DNA from: Symsagittifera roscoffensis
Taxonomy: Eukaryota; Xenacoelomorpha; Acoela; Convolutidae
Direction: 5' to 3'
Length of the DNA stretch: 64,000 nucleotides
NCBI RefSeq assembly: GCF_963678635.1
Contig: NC_087065.1
Span: 14,634,019 to 14,698,018, forward strand
Of the stretch, positions 42,812 to 53,788 are shown piece after piece. The position numbers were made by a program, and so were the translations under genes. Each line of letters begins with the position of its first letter. Positions within the stretch are counted from its first letter, which is position 1. The notes under the pieces are model-generated. The model had not been told where the DNA came from. It was given only the letters and a program-made list of their open reading frames with translations, and did no database searches.

Positions 42812-44525
42812 ATGAGTCTAGACAAGTCAAGGATACCTAAACGAGGTAATAGTTCTAGGATCTAGGAAATTCATACCTAAAAAGCAAAGAAAAACAATGA
42901 CCGACCCTTTTGTGGATCGGATCAAACGAGCCCGGACCGACAAAGGGAAGACGGTTTCAGGCAGAATGGTTGAAACTAGGAGTCAGAAGTCCTCAGAAGA
43001 ACGAAAAGCTATGTTAGAAGTGGAGGTCCATACGGACCAGGCCATGAATGAGAACTAGGAAGTACATGGACCGGAGGGGAGAGGCAGAAGGCTGGCGAGT
43101 GAATCTACTCCGGTAGAACAAGGCCATGATTTTGCCACTTCCACCGGGAAATTGGACCGAGAGGAGATGTCGGAACTGTCCGACATCTCAACTGAAATAG
43201 TGGAAACTAGAAGATCTTCAACAGACAACACCATGATGGCAGGCGGGACTGAGAAACAAACAACGTCTTCATCGTTCTTAGAAAGAATGAGGAACACCTT
43301 AGGAAACATCTTTCCATTCACCATGGGAGTGGGCACAGGAAATGAAGGTGAATCCCAGGAGGAAGAAGAGGACGAAGACGAGCAATTGGATTTTGGATCT
43401 CAAGTCAGCCTTAATAGTTCGACCCAGGAGAATGAGGCATACGTCGAAAGAAAGGCTGGAACCATGGACAAATTTGGTGTGGTGAGAACGATAAGCAAAG
43501 ACGCAAACACACCAGGCCCGTCGAGAGACTTTGCGGTTATGACAAATTCAGAGCCGCAAACTGGGGAGAGTAGAAACAAAGGGCTAGGCAACGCGTTGGC
43601 GGATCCTGAAGTGGATAATGAAAAGACGTCGAGACAGAGAGTAAAAGCCCGAATCTCGACCAGCACGAAGCTACCTGGGACCGACAGTGTGACACCGCCA
43701 CTAGTGACGCCACTCGTGGATAACGGGGCAGCATTAGAAGAAGCCTTGAACAACATAGTGGGCAGTATAGGAGAACAAAACGAACAGATGTCCTTAAGAA
43801 TGAGTGAACTAGAAAGAGCAGTTCACATTGAGATATAAAGTCTACGGGAAGAAAAAAAACACAATAAACAAGAAGTTGGTAGGAGCGAAAAACGCTTGAA
43901 AGAAAGAACGGACGAGCACATAGCGAAGAACTTGTCGCGAATGACAAGAGAAGCGGAACAGAAAGAATTACGCTTAAGAGACGACATGGAGAAGTTAAGA
44001 ATTCAGCAAGAGCAGTCTCTTGGGACTCTTGACACAAAGATAGACGCGATGATGGAGAGGCGAACTCAGGCTATCATGGATAGGTTGGACGGGCTACTAG
44101 GCAGCAAGAGTGGACCAAAAGAAGGGGAACCGAACTCGGGAGGTCCCAGCAGGGAGCCGAAGGTGAACTTCAATGTCCATCAAAGGAGGAGGACATATGG
44201 ATCCACTAGAGGTATGGACAGTTCATCAGGCTATGCCACAAGGGATAATAGAACATGGGGCCCAAACAGTAGAGCAAGTTCAACGGGGAACAGACAGACC
44301 TCTAACGAAAGACCGACGCAGAGCACACATGCGACTGGGAGAGGTGATTCCGGCAACAGGAGACATGCGAGCCCAGAGAGGAGTCATGTGGGCCTAGGGG
44401 GAAACACTCACGGCGATTCGGATTGCAGGGATGCACCGAATACAGAGCCATTTACAAGGTGTGATGACACTCAGGCGGGGCACTCGAGAGATGCCACGGC
44501 AATGGCACATCCTTTGAACCCCTAA
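42812..44525 (+). pseudogene. gag N-terminus, acidic and coiled-coil region (P)
   Basis: The start is ATG 42812 (MSLDKSRIPKRGN), the only conserved ATG near the gag start. The frame is soon broken (stop after NSSRI) and has a TAG where S1 has CAG (NENQEV, 43057). It is open from 43152 to 43838 (LDREEMSELSDIST..MRNTLGNIFPF..) and again from 43896 to 44525 (coiled coil and Gly/Arg-rich part). A TAA at 43838 replaces an Arg/Glu codon after VHIEI. The stem-loop at 43164-43189 is perfect. Confidence 0.8.
43164..43189. other. Perfect 11/4/11 stem-loop inside gag (P)
   Basis: Same arms as 23348-23373 (GAGATGTCGGA and complement) with loop ACTG. Confidence 0.65.
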
Positions 44526-44659
44526 ACAGGTCTTTAGAGACATTCCTTACAAGGTTATCCAAAACCAATGAACGCAGTGAGAAGTCCAGAAGAATCTTCA
44601 AGACACCAAGATGCTACAAAGACGAATTTGATGGCTGTATTGATACCTGGATAGAGGTA

Positions 44660-45343
44660 ATGAAACTGCATTTCGAGGAAGAGGACTTGTCGGAAAGACA
44701 AGAATGCAGTGCGCTCACCAGTTACTTGGAAGGGACAGCCCTGAACTGTGTCATGGCCAAGAAGCAATATCAGCGTGATACAGCCGAAAAAATCTTCGCG
44801 ATCTTGTTAAACCGTTTTGGATCAGGGGTGCAGGGGCACCAAGCAATGATGCGCTTCGAGAAACGGGGGCAACGAGAAGATGAAACGATAGACAAGTTTC
44901 TAGATGACTTGGAAATGCTGAGAAGACGCAGCCAACCGGATGAGTCGAACCGAAGGATGAACCTGGCAGTAGCCTCAAAATTCATCGATGGTTTGAAGAA
45001 TGATGAACTTCGAACAATGCTAGCAACGCATTACACACCACTATCAACCAATGCGCCAACACCAGAGGAGTTGAGGCTCAAGTCAAAAGAATATCTTTTG
45101 TTGAAACCTCCTTCGAGATCTGGATACTATGAGAACAATTATGGCAATTTTAAAAACGGACCAGCAAACCAAGGGAACAATTGGTATAAACCGAGGGATG
45201 ATATGGACAAGAGACGCTCTTGTGCCAATTGCAGTTCAACGGACCATCATGTGTCAGCATGCCCAACTTACAAACAAGGCATGAAGGCAATAGGCTTTAG
45301 CCTCGAGGACGAAGATGCTAAAGAAGTTGACCATGAGGATTGA
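44660..45343 (+). CDS. gag: capsid domain and first zinc knuckle (P, 227 codons)
   Basis: The frame carries the capsid helices (MKLHFEEEDLSERQECS, LEGTALNCVMAKKQ, DKFLDDLEMLRRRSQ). It also has the first knuckle in complete form, CANCSSTDHHVSAC, a C-x2-C-x4-H-x4-C that S1 has lost. The true frame extends upstream to about 44531. It ends at DHED, where a deletion removes the second knuckle and about 50 following codons and joins to EAQARRKDKPQ out of frame. Confidence 0.8.
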   Translation: MKLHFEEEDLSERQECSALTSYLEGTALNCVMAKKQYQRDTAEKIFAILLNRFGSGVQGHQAMMRFEKRGQREDETIDKFLDDLEMLRRRSQPDESNRRMNLAVASKFIDGLKNDELRTMLATHYTPLSTNAPTPEELRLKSKEYLLLKPPSRSGYYENNYGNFKNGPANQGNNWYKPRDDMDKRRSCANCSSTDHHVSACPTYKQGMKAIGFSLEDEDAKEVDHED

Positions 45344-45344
45344 G

Positions 45345-46677
45345 TGAAGCGCAGGCGCGCAGGAAAGACAAACCGCAAGAGCTGGCGACGAAGAAAATGC
45401 AAGCGGTAACTGAAGAGACACGTGAACCGGAACCAGTGACTGCGGCCGATGACTTCAAGATTGATTATAGGGCAGCCGCGAGGGATGCTCTAAATAGAGT
45501 GCAGCAGGACTGGTGACGAAAGAGATAGAACAAAAAGTGAAACTCGAACTGGAGAATGAGAAACTACAGGAGCAACTGAATACCTTCGAAGCAACGGAGG
45601 TCGAGGAGACTAAAGCACCAAGCAGTTTGAGCATAAAACTTAATGTGATCTCCGGTCAGAGGTTCGGTATGGTGCCACAAGGAAGCAAGATACAGTCGAT
45701 AATTTCAGTGGCTGGACATCAGGTAATCAGAAATCTGAGTAAACCATCCGAGTTCACTTTGATGCATTTGGACACATATGCAGATTATCTGAGGCAGGTG
45801 GAGCCACGCACTGAGTCGAGAGCTGTGCGAGCACTACTAACAACGGGTGGCCCTCGCATAAAGAAACTTCATGGACGCTACCTGGAGGTCTATGGGCCGT
45901 ATCAAGTGATGCTGAACGTGGATGGAATCAGTATGTAACAGGACTTATGTAACAACAGACAGTGACCAGATAGGGCAGATCTATTTGGGTGAGGAGGAAC
46001 TCAAAGTCCGCAGGATAGGCCATGACGCGATGATGGAACAAGATGCAGTACATATTGGATACGAAGCAGATGTGACCGCACATCTGCTCGACATCAACGG
46101 AAAGAAAATCGGAGGCACAGGGTTTCTGGACACAAGAGCGGTAGTGAGTGTGATGCCAATAAAAACTTGGGAAAGAATGGGCTTCACGAGGGAAGATCTG
46201 ATTCCAACGGATCTCCGACTGGCCGCCGCCAATCAGGGAGCAATTTACGTAGCTGGAAGGACACCAATAACGGTTCTCTACATGGGAGGACGGGATCTTT
46301 GGATGAGCTTCCTGGTGGTAGAAAATTTGGACGACGCCGACCAATTCATCTTGGGCAGAGATTTCGTCAGGAATTTTGATGTGATGATTGACTTGAACAA
46401 CGGTCTGATACGGATTAGAAACCCGGACCGGAAGTATGTTAAGAAACCGATTAAAATGATAATAACAGACGCAAACAAGGTACCAATTTTTTTAGATAGA
46501 AAAGTGAAACTACAGCCAGGACAGGCTGTGGTGGCAATTTTTAGAATGAGAAATTTAAATTCGTTAAGCGATAGTAAACAAGTTTGTTTAATACCGAATC
46601 CAAATAGTCAGAATTCGGTGATTTTAGGCCAGAGCTTCTCGGTAACGCGAAACGGACTGTGTGTCAGTGTGTTATAG
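45345..46677 (+). pseudogene. gag end and retropepsin with mutated active site (P)
   Basis: The frames 45513-45938 and 45922-46677 cover KIEQKVKLELENEK through the protease to ILGRDFVRNFDV and RNGLCVSVL. The active site reads FLDTRAVVSV: the essential Gly of DTG is Arg. A frameshift near 45935 (GISM) and a TAG at 46675 add further breaks. Confidence 0.8.
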
Positions 46678-46731
46678 AACACACTCGACACCACGGTTTC
46701 AATCCAGCGTGGAAAGAAGCATGGTTACGCT

Positions 46732-47233
46732 TTGCCTATGAGGACCGACTATGAGGAGACACAAAACTTGAAGAAACATAGTGCGAGAGACTGTCCTTAT
46801 CATGCCAATAAAGATAAAATTTTAAAGAGGATTAATGAATTAAAATCTATTCATAAATTGTTTTCAATGAAATCCGAAACGGACGACGGCTTATCGAGCT
46901 GCTCGATTTTTCCGGAACGCCCCTCGTCATATGAACTAGAATCTGACAGAACATTTAAAAGGGAAAATAGGCGAGGGAGATTTCGAAAAATTGCGGGACC
47001 TCCTAAATCGGAACGCAGATGTATTTTCAAAACATAAGGCGGAAATTGGTTGTTTTAATTTCATCGAACACGAAATCGACCTACAAGAAGGCGCCATTCT
47101 CCACAGGGAGGGCGCAGGGCGCATGACACCTCATAAATTGGAAGCGTGCCGTGCGGAAATAGAAATGCTGCTCGAATACGACAGGATAGAGCCCTCAAAG
47201 TCACTTTGGGTTTGTGGAGTTGTCATGGCTTAA
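46732..47233 (+). pseudogene. pol: pre-RT region (P)
   Basis: Frames 46732-47037 and 46991-47233 match 8189-8806. They end with LLNRNADVFSKHKAEIG, IEHEIDLQEG and YDRIEPSKSLWVCGVVMA, which is the start of RT. A deletion near 46950 shifts the frame. Confidence 0.75.
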
Positions 47234-47868
47234 AAGAAAGGGGACAGCTAAAGGACGCCTACTCAAAACCCCGTATAGACGAGAGCCTCTCGAAACTTGG
47301 CGATGCCAAATTTTCATAACACTGGATCTGGGTTCTACATTCTGGCAGTTTCCTTTTGCGAAAGAAGCATAGAGAAAAGACCGGATTCGCGTGCGAATTG
47401 GGGTTGTACCAGTGGAAGAGGATGCCTTTCGGCTTTTGCAATGCAACGGCCACTTTTCAAAGACTGATGGCTCAGGCTTTGACCAGAGTGACAAAGAAGT
47501 ACGGGAACCTTGTGATGTGTTACGTGGACGACGTGATCATAGCGACACCAACCCTGGAAGAAAATATTGATCGGCTCGATGAGGTCTTCGGATGCATGAA
47601 AAGAGCCGGCTTGAAGTGCAAACCATCGAAATGTGAAATCTTTAGGGATTCAATCAAGTACCTGGGAAGAATGGTGGACAGGCATGGTGTGAGGCCGGAC
47701 CCGGAAGCAGTAGAAGCAGTGTTGACATGGAAGGCTCCCAGAACGGACACACAGCTCCTGAGCTTCCTAGGGTTTGCCAACTACTACCGGGAGTTCATAA
47801 AAGGATATGCGGACAAGGTGTATCCGATGAAGAAGCTGATGCGCAACAAAGGGAAAAAGTTCGAATGA
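47234..47868 (+). pseudogene. pol: reverse transcriptase (P)
   Basis: The open part (47356-47868) holds GLYQWKRMPFGFCNA, the YVDD box (VMCYVDDVIIA) and the thumb GVRPDPEAVEAVLTW through FANYYREFIKGY. The first catalytic Asp lies upstream in a damaged stretch where about 60 bp (RFCCDFRYLNAV) are deleted. It ends at KKFE with TGA for Trp. Confidence 0.82.
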
Positions 47869-48180
47869 AACGATGAAGCACAAGTTGCCTTCGAGAACAT
47901 AAAGCGGGAACTGTGCGAAGCGCCAGTGCTAGGCATGCCTACAGAAAAGGGCATGTATGTTCTTGACACAGACGCATCGGTAGTAGCCATCTCAGGAATA
48001 TTGCATCAGGAGCAAGAATGGAATGGAAGAACGGTTCTTCGTCCCATTGCATACGGCAGCAAGGTCTTGAGTTACACGGAGATGAAATATGGCGCACCAA
48101 AAGCAGAAATGTTTTCAGTAGTCACATTTGTGGAAAAATACCGCGCATACTTGGGGAGCGCTCCCTTTAAGTTATCCTGA
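47869..48180 (+). pseudogene. pol: RNase H (P)
   Basis: VLDTDASVVAISG (catalytic Asp), PKAEMFSVVTFVEKYRAYLG (Glu) and SAPFKL are visible. The next catalytic Asp segment (VDNRALSW) is lost at the stop near 48180. The stop-split from RT is only one codon. Confidence 0.75.
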
Positions 48181-49808
48181 TTGAAGACCTACTCGATGGA
48201 TCAGAGTTATATTGGTAGATGGATAGGAAGATTGGATGGCTACCATAGGATAATCGAACACAGGATGCTCGATAAACACCAGAATGCTGACAGCCTCAGC
48301 AAGAAAACTGAGTTCTATGAAAGATTGGATCAGAAGCAAGCCAATCAGGCAGAAATAAGGGAAGGATTTTCGTTTCTGGACAAAGAAAATTATGAAGCGC
48401 TTCCCTTAAAGAGATGGTTGGATAAGTCTGGACATCCAATTCCAGGGCATCCTGAGTTACCTGTAGAGAAAGCAGCCGAGATAAAGATCCTATCCAAGGA
48501 GGACCCGGTCCCCTTGGATCTGTTGCTGCGCTCAAACCTGGTCATACCGCTCAATCAAGAACTCTCTCGCATGAACATAAACAGCCTCTCATTATTGGAT
48601 AAAACGGTGCAGGTCACACCGCAAGTGATGTGGATGCTGGGTGGATTGTGAGAAAGAGAAGTGACCAGAGATGACCTCGAGTGGACAGCAGCAGTGGCTT
48701 CACTTGCAATCAGGGAGAAGGTGAAGATCATGCCGTCCAGACGACAACACGAAGAGAACGATAGGGATTGTAGGACAATAGTTCAGCAACTAGTATCCTC
48801 AATACCACACGAGGTTTTAACCAGTACTTCTTACGGACGGAAAGAACAGGGGAGCAGTACGCGAAGGAAAACCGTTACCTTTGTGGACCAGGATAAAGAA
48901 GATGAGAAGTTAGGACAAAAAAAGCTGGAAGATTGTTTGTCCGGGGAGACGAAAGATGAGAAGATCCAGCGAGTACAAGATCAACACCCGGGACAAGAAA
49001 GTTTGTCCGGGGAGACTGCGATAGATGAAAAATTTCCTGATGAGAAACAGGACCTGGGGAACAAGGTTTTGTCTGGGGGTTCAGATGGATGCAAAGAAGG
49101 CACAGACATGATATGGAGGAGCGTGCAGACTCCATCACAACCTCTTCAACAGATGACAATTCCCGAAAGACCTATTCAGACAGGAACTCGAGCTCGGGAT
49201 CAGAACTCTCCGAACTAGCGATCCACACACTACTAGTGGAAACTCGTGCAAGGGATCTGGACAGAGAGGTGTACCAGGATCCTGACAGTGATCGCTACCT
49301 TATACTAAGCGAAAGAGTCTTTGACAACGCAGCGGATGATTTGGAGACAATAGCGGTATCGAAACGTTCGATAAGTCTGTTGCCACAAAAAAAGGTAGTC
49401 AGGATTGATCTTCAGCCGTTCAAGCAAGAAACACAGCCGCTGGCGAAGATTTGGTGCGTTAAGATGGAAGAAGACACACACCAGCCCAATGAGCTGAATA
49501 GTCAGATGAGGGTCATGAAGACGTACTTGAAGGCAAGATACAGACTCTCGGATCTTCTAAGGGCGCAGAGAAATGATCGCATGACAAGCAACCTGAAAAG
49601 GTGGATCGAGAATGGTTCTCCGGATAAAGGGGACCTCGAGGAAGACAGTTATCGTATCCTGAGACAGTACTTCATGCAGAAGGAAGGAAGGTTATATTTG
49701 AACAAGGACGGGATTGTGGCTTGCAAAAGAAGAGAAGGAGACATAGTCCTATACAAGTATAACGCGATAGTGTTGCCGCAACTCTATCAGACAGAACTAT
49801 TATTATAG
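48181..49808 (+). pseudogene. pol: acidic linker and integrase start (P)
   Basis: The frames 48181-48651, 48661-49218 and 49089-49808 read from KTYSMDQSYIGRW through the linker, including LSGE motifs in CLSGE and SLSGE form. They continue to the integrase N-terminus MTSNLKRWIENGSPDKG and VLPQLYQTEL. The frame ends at about 49806. At that point the HHCC domain, catalytic core and tail, and the start of the macro ORF, are deleted (over 1.3 kb by comparison with the other copies). Confidence 0.8.
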
Positions 49809-49903
49809 ATCGTGAAAGCATAAAATACATGAAGACGGAATGAGATGATCCTTCCTGGGCTGCCCAGGAAGGGCGATTACTCATTCCGGCTTCCAAGCTC
49901 GAT

Positions 49904-50566
49904 TTGATACCCGGTATGCGATCGACGGGGACGTCGATGGATATTTTTGTCCGGGGAGTGGGGGTAGGACTTACCCACACTGAAAACTTGATAATAAAAA
50001 AATTAAGAGTAGCAAGAGAAACAGGAGAATTAGAAGCAGAAACAGGCGAAGAACCTGAGAAACCTGACATAAGGAGGGTAGTTGAGTCATATTTTAACTT
50101 ACCAAATGAATATTCAAGTAACATAATTCTAACAGACAGTTTCATACTCCCAAATAGAACATGTGCGATAGCAATCACAGCAGACATGAGTTTTAGGACA
50201 GCGTTAGCGGCAGATTTTAAGAGAGAATATAAAAACATAGAGTTCCTATGGAAGCAAAAACCAGGAGTAGGGGGCGTAGCGGCCCTACCTCCGGCGGCGT
50301 CACAGATACCGGGAAAATACCTATGCTTCTTGGCGACGAGGGCGACGGAGAAGCAGCACGTGGACCCTGAGAACCTAGTCTTGTCCTTGACGAGGTTGAC
50401 GGACTTCCTCGTGGAAATGGACGTGAAGGAGCTCTCGCCTCCAGTGTACGATCCAAACAGAGGACGACTGCATCCTCGGGAATTGTACGCGCTTGTACAC
50501 GTGATATTCTCTGATACTAATATACAAGTATATTTACATAAGAAATATTACTTAAGTATAGGCTGA
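49904..50566 (+). CDS. Macro-domain (ADP-ribose-binding) ORF (220 codons)
   Basis: Residues about 85-215 fit a macro domain of the Poa1p/TARG1 type. They include CAIAITADMSFRTALAADFKRE (the AD-x-M..A..F motif), GVGGVAAL, KYLCFLATRATEKQH at the position of the YYLITK strand, ENLVLSLTRL, SPPVYDPNRGRLH in place of the PRIGxGLD loop, and LVHVIFSDTNIQVYLH. The catalytic Lys of TARG1 appears as Arg (ATR). Residues 1-80 are a poorly defined acidic region. Such domains bind or remove ADP-ribose from proteins. It lies between integrase and ORF2; the true start is lost in the deletion upstream, and M3 shows more N-terminal sequence. Family-level call by motif only. Confidence 0.65.
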   Translation: MIPGMRSTGTSMDIFVRGVGVGLTHTENLIIKKLRVARETGELEAETGEEPEKPDIRRVVESYFNLPNEYSSNIILTDSFILPNRTCAIAITADMSFRTALAADFKREYKNIEFLWKQKPGVGGVAALPPAASQIPGKYLCFLATRATEKQHVDPENLVLSLTRLTDFLVEMDVKELSPPVYDPNRGRLHPRELYALVHVIFSDTNIQVYLHKKYYLSIG

Positions 50567-50946
50567 GTGACGGGTGAGAGGGTGTTTAGCTAAAGACTAA
50601 GTTGTGTGTCGTGTGTGATATGTGTGATATGTATGTTATGTTATGTGTTATGTTATTAAGCTCTTGGGTAGGAAGGGGTTAGTGACCATGAACAACTGAA
50701 TGACGATCTTAGGAATAGATCCAAAGTTTGGACTGTCCAATCTTAGGTCGAATTCTAAAATTTCAGAGACCGATTGATTTTAATAAATTTTAGGATGAAA
50801 ATCTGACTGTTTTTAAGTAAATTTTAACAAGAAGTGAAACTGACAAGTGTGATAGTCGTACCTCTTTTCTAGATCCTGATTGATCATTTAATTGCTCACT
50901 TGAGTCAAAACCTTGAAATGAAATCAAATCGAATCTGAAGAATAGT
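50567..50946 (+). promoter_or_regulatory. Conserved intergenic block between macro ORF and ORF2 (P)
   Basis: 380 bp without a gene: GT/TA-rich repeats (50600-50660), then TTAGTGACCATGAACAACTG and the 13-bp palindrome. It then continues AT-rich to the ORF2 start at 50947. It matches 5306-5575 and, more distantly, 61561-61930. Promoter or translation role is inferred from conservation. Confidence 0.5.
50728..50740. promoter_or_regulatory. 13-bp palindrome TTGGAC-T-GTCCAA (P)
   Basis: Same element as 5495-5507. The related core GGACTGTCC recurs in the 3' hairpin at 59873-59903. Confidence 0.5.
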
Positions 50947-52085
50947 ATGGAGAATTTCAACTTGGATGAATTGATGGACCTGGCAGAGGCATATGTAGGA
51001 CCGATGATAGATGCGATCTATCGTCGGCTAATGGATCGAGACTTCGCTCTGGAGGACCCAGAGGTAGTCATGTTGCTGACCGCCCTGATAAACATCTAGA
51101 CCCACGGAAGTCCTGTTGATGGCAGCATATGGAGAAAGGGGAGTACTAGACCGCTCGAACATGAGAGTTTTGAGGTGGAGAAACGGGGCTCTCTCAGGGA
51201 GTGACTTGGCGAATGAGCCTGGATTGGGAAGTTCTAGAACTTACCAACCAGGTGAAATGCCTATGCCCTCCAAGCCCAAACCCGGGCTGACGAGAATGCA
51301 TCAGGAGATGAACAGCGAGGCTGCCTCGTCTGGTTCACCACTGAGAGCAGCTGTACCACCAAAGAGGGCCAAAGTAGAACAAAAGGCTCAGACGAACCAA
51401 ACCATGCAAGATCTGGATGGGATAAAGGACGAACTGGAAAGGATAAAAAGGGAGCTTGACGAGGTGACTAAGACCATGCTCGTTGCGGAGAACGACAGAG
51501 ACATGTGGAAGAGATTGTTCGAAGACTGCAACAAAAAGCAGGGTGAAGAAATTGAGCGCTTGAGGCAGGACTACAGGGAGCAATCGGAACGGAGGGCGCT
51601 GACAACGGCCGTGGAGAAGGTGATACTTGCAAGGAAAATTCCTCGTGGGCAGTCCCCGATGGAGCTCTTGACGCCTTGAAAATTAGTCAGACAACGGAGA
51701 CACGGCTCCCGACAACAACAGATCGAGTGACAATCCCGGACCCTAGTGACACCTTGGGTGACCCCGTCGTGGAACAAACGGCGAGGAAGCTGATAGAGAC
51801 AGCTGGACGACTGGTCGCCAACAAGAATGCGCCAGGTTCCGGGGTGACTGCACCCTCTGGAACGATCGACGACACGGGCAGAGTACGACTCTCCCAGACC
51901 GTGATCAGACGGAGAATAAGCGACACGACGCCACTAATGGGGAGCTCTAAGGCCCCAGAGAGAAGAATACAGAAGATGCCAGCGAAGAAAGTGTCACGTG
52001 TAATAGACGTACAAAAGAATAATCAATTGAGATATAACTTCACGCTGTTCCGGAGACAGATCCGAGAGCTTGCTTCAATCGAGCG
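50947..52085 (+). pseudogene. ORF2 N-terminus and coiled coil (P)
   Basis: It starts ATG 50947 (MENFNLDELMDLAEAYVGPM). It stops after LINI, where 14 codons are deleted, and resumes at 51116 (MMAAYGERGVLDR). Here the N-terminal domain and coiled coil are continuous (QDLDGIKDELERIKREL), showing that the minus-copy break is a mutation. A TGA-type break after ELLTP and a frameshift at about 52050 (FTLFRRQ) follow. Confidence 0.75.
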
Positions 52086-52655
52086 ACTTGGAACCCGGCA
52101 GTAAACCTGCAACAACCGCCACTGGGGACATCACATCTGATACTGGGAGACAGCTTAGTCAGAGTACTATCGAATTTGAGGACCTCTTGGGTCACCACGG
52201 TGATGGCCTTCGGAGGCGCGACGATAGCCCAGTTATATCGGATGGTGGAACTAATGAATCCAGGGAGGATCCCCAATGTGATGATCCTGGTTGGAACGAA
52301 TGATATCTGTAGAGGTTTGGATGAGCAGGAAGCACTATGGGAATCAATGATGGTGTGCTTGTTTACTACTCTCTGGCAGAAATTCAACTGCGCGGTACTG
52401 ACCGTTTGCACTGTGCCAATGAACACAAGGAGCTCGACAGCAGCAGGGAGAAGGCAAAACGAAGGAGTCGTCAGGTGGAATAATATCTTGAGGAATCTCG
52501 CAAGTCGGAATGCCGGAAGAATGATCCTCATGGACATTGAACATGACTTGAGAGCTATGGATCAGGCCAGGCTGACCACGGACGGCATCCACTTCGATAG
52601 TATAGAAGGACAGGCTTGGTTGAATCGAGTCTACCAAGAGCGGTTGGATGAGTAA
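52086..52655 (+). pseudogene. ORF2: SGNH/GDSL hydrolase domain (P)
   Basis: All SGNH blocks are in one frame: LILGDSLVR (GDS codons 52145-52153), AFGGATIA, ILVGTNDICRG and TDGIHFDSIEG. The frame ends with TAA after RLDE where other copies read RLDELE. Together with the upstream coiled coil it is the counterpart of 14028-15287. Nucleophile Ser, Gly, Asn and the Asp/His pair are retained in all three copies where they can be read. This hints at selection while the family was active. Confidence 0.75.
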
Positions 52656-52679
52656 GAAGTAGAACTCTTTGACACAGGA

Positions 52680-53788
52680 GTGCTGAAGGAGGAAGGAACA
52701 TCGAATGACACGGTGATTACCACCTTTGTGCCTCCTAGCCTGGAAACACGCTTGGGGACGGTCCCGGCCGTCACGAACTACAGACAACAGAGCTCCAGCG
52801 AACCAGGTCAAAGGACAGACGTTCAGGATCGATTGGGAGAAGCGCCGGTGAGGAGGACCATTCATCCTAGGAGAAGACTAGGGCTAGTCAACCCAATGGA
52901 AGAGGCAACTGGCACGTCCAGATCAGACACGAGATCGGAGACGACAGACACCACTCGAGAGGAGAGACGCCCGGGCAGAGGCTCGTTGATGTGGTCAAGA
53001 CCCATACCATCTCCCTGGCATGTGTACAAGGACGAACTAATGATGCTGGATCTCCAGAGGGTGAGCTTCATCGAGGATGCCAGGAGGATGCTGAGTGGAG
53101 CGAGATTATCCGTCAGTAGACTGTACTCGATAACAGGCGTAGACTGGTAAATAGCCGCTGGCATAAATTTCAGCTCCACGACTGCCTTGAGATTTGCTGA
53201 CCTAGAGGGACTGCCCTCTATCAACACAATGGGACCAGTGAACGCAAGACCATTGCAGGACGTGAGGTTGAATCATGATGAAGGGAATCGACAAGAGAGA
53301 CCTGGAAAATTTCTGGTAACAAGAGCGCCGATCGGAAAACATGTGAAGATGTTCAGGCAGTTGAGCTCACCCCCAGGTCATATGAAAGATAGCATATACC
53401 CGAAACAAGTGAGTCAAGATGCTGACGTCCAAAGGTACGGCGGATTGAAAGCGATAAAGAAGATGAGACCATCTTTGCCGCGTACGACAAAGCAGAAATG
53501 AGGAAGGCCAAGATTATGATAGTAGCGAATTCAGAGTTCGTGTACACTTCCAAGTCTCTGTTTCGGCCGGATGTGATAATGTTGGCAGCGGTCGACCTGG
53601 ACGTACTGCAAGCCGTATTTCTGGCAATAGGGGTACAAAGACAGACGGAAATGAATCCAGTCACGATCGTGTTTGCTGGCATCAATGACCATTTGCACAG
53701 TAGAGGTTTTCTGTGCAGACTCAGAGATCCTGCAATGGCAGAATGCAGTGTGGCCAGCGATAAAGGATATCCTGGAGTCAATGGGTGA
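52680..53788 (+). pseudogene. ORF2: linker and SGNH2-like domain (P)
   Basis: The frames 52680-53150, 53187-53501 and 53498-53788 cover the Arg/Ser linker, VSFIEDARRMLSG, RFADLEGLPS and the SGNH2-like blocks IMIVANSEF and AGINDHLHSRG. A TAA replaces the Leu codon in VDWLI (53149) and a one-base change shifts the frame near 53490. Confidence 0.7.

Noticed and set aside
49850-49872. 23-base palindrome CCTTCCTGGGC-T-GCCCAGGAAGG as a regulatory site.
   Set aside because: It encodes the conserved DPSWAAQEG of the macro ORF, and M3 has a mismatched version with the same protein sequence.
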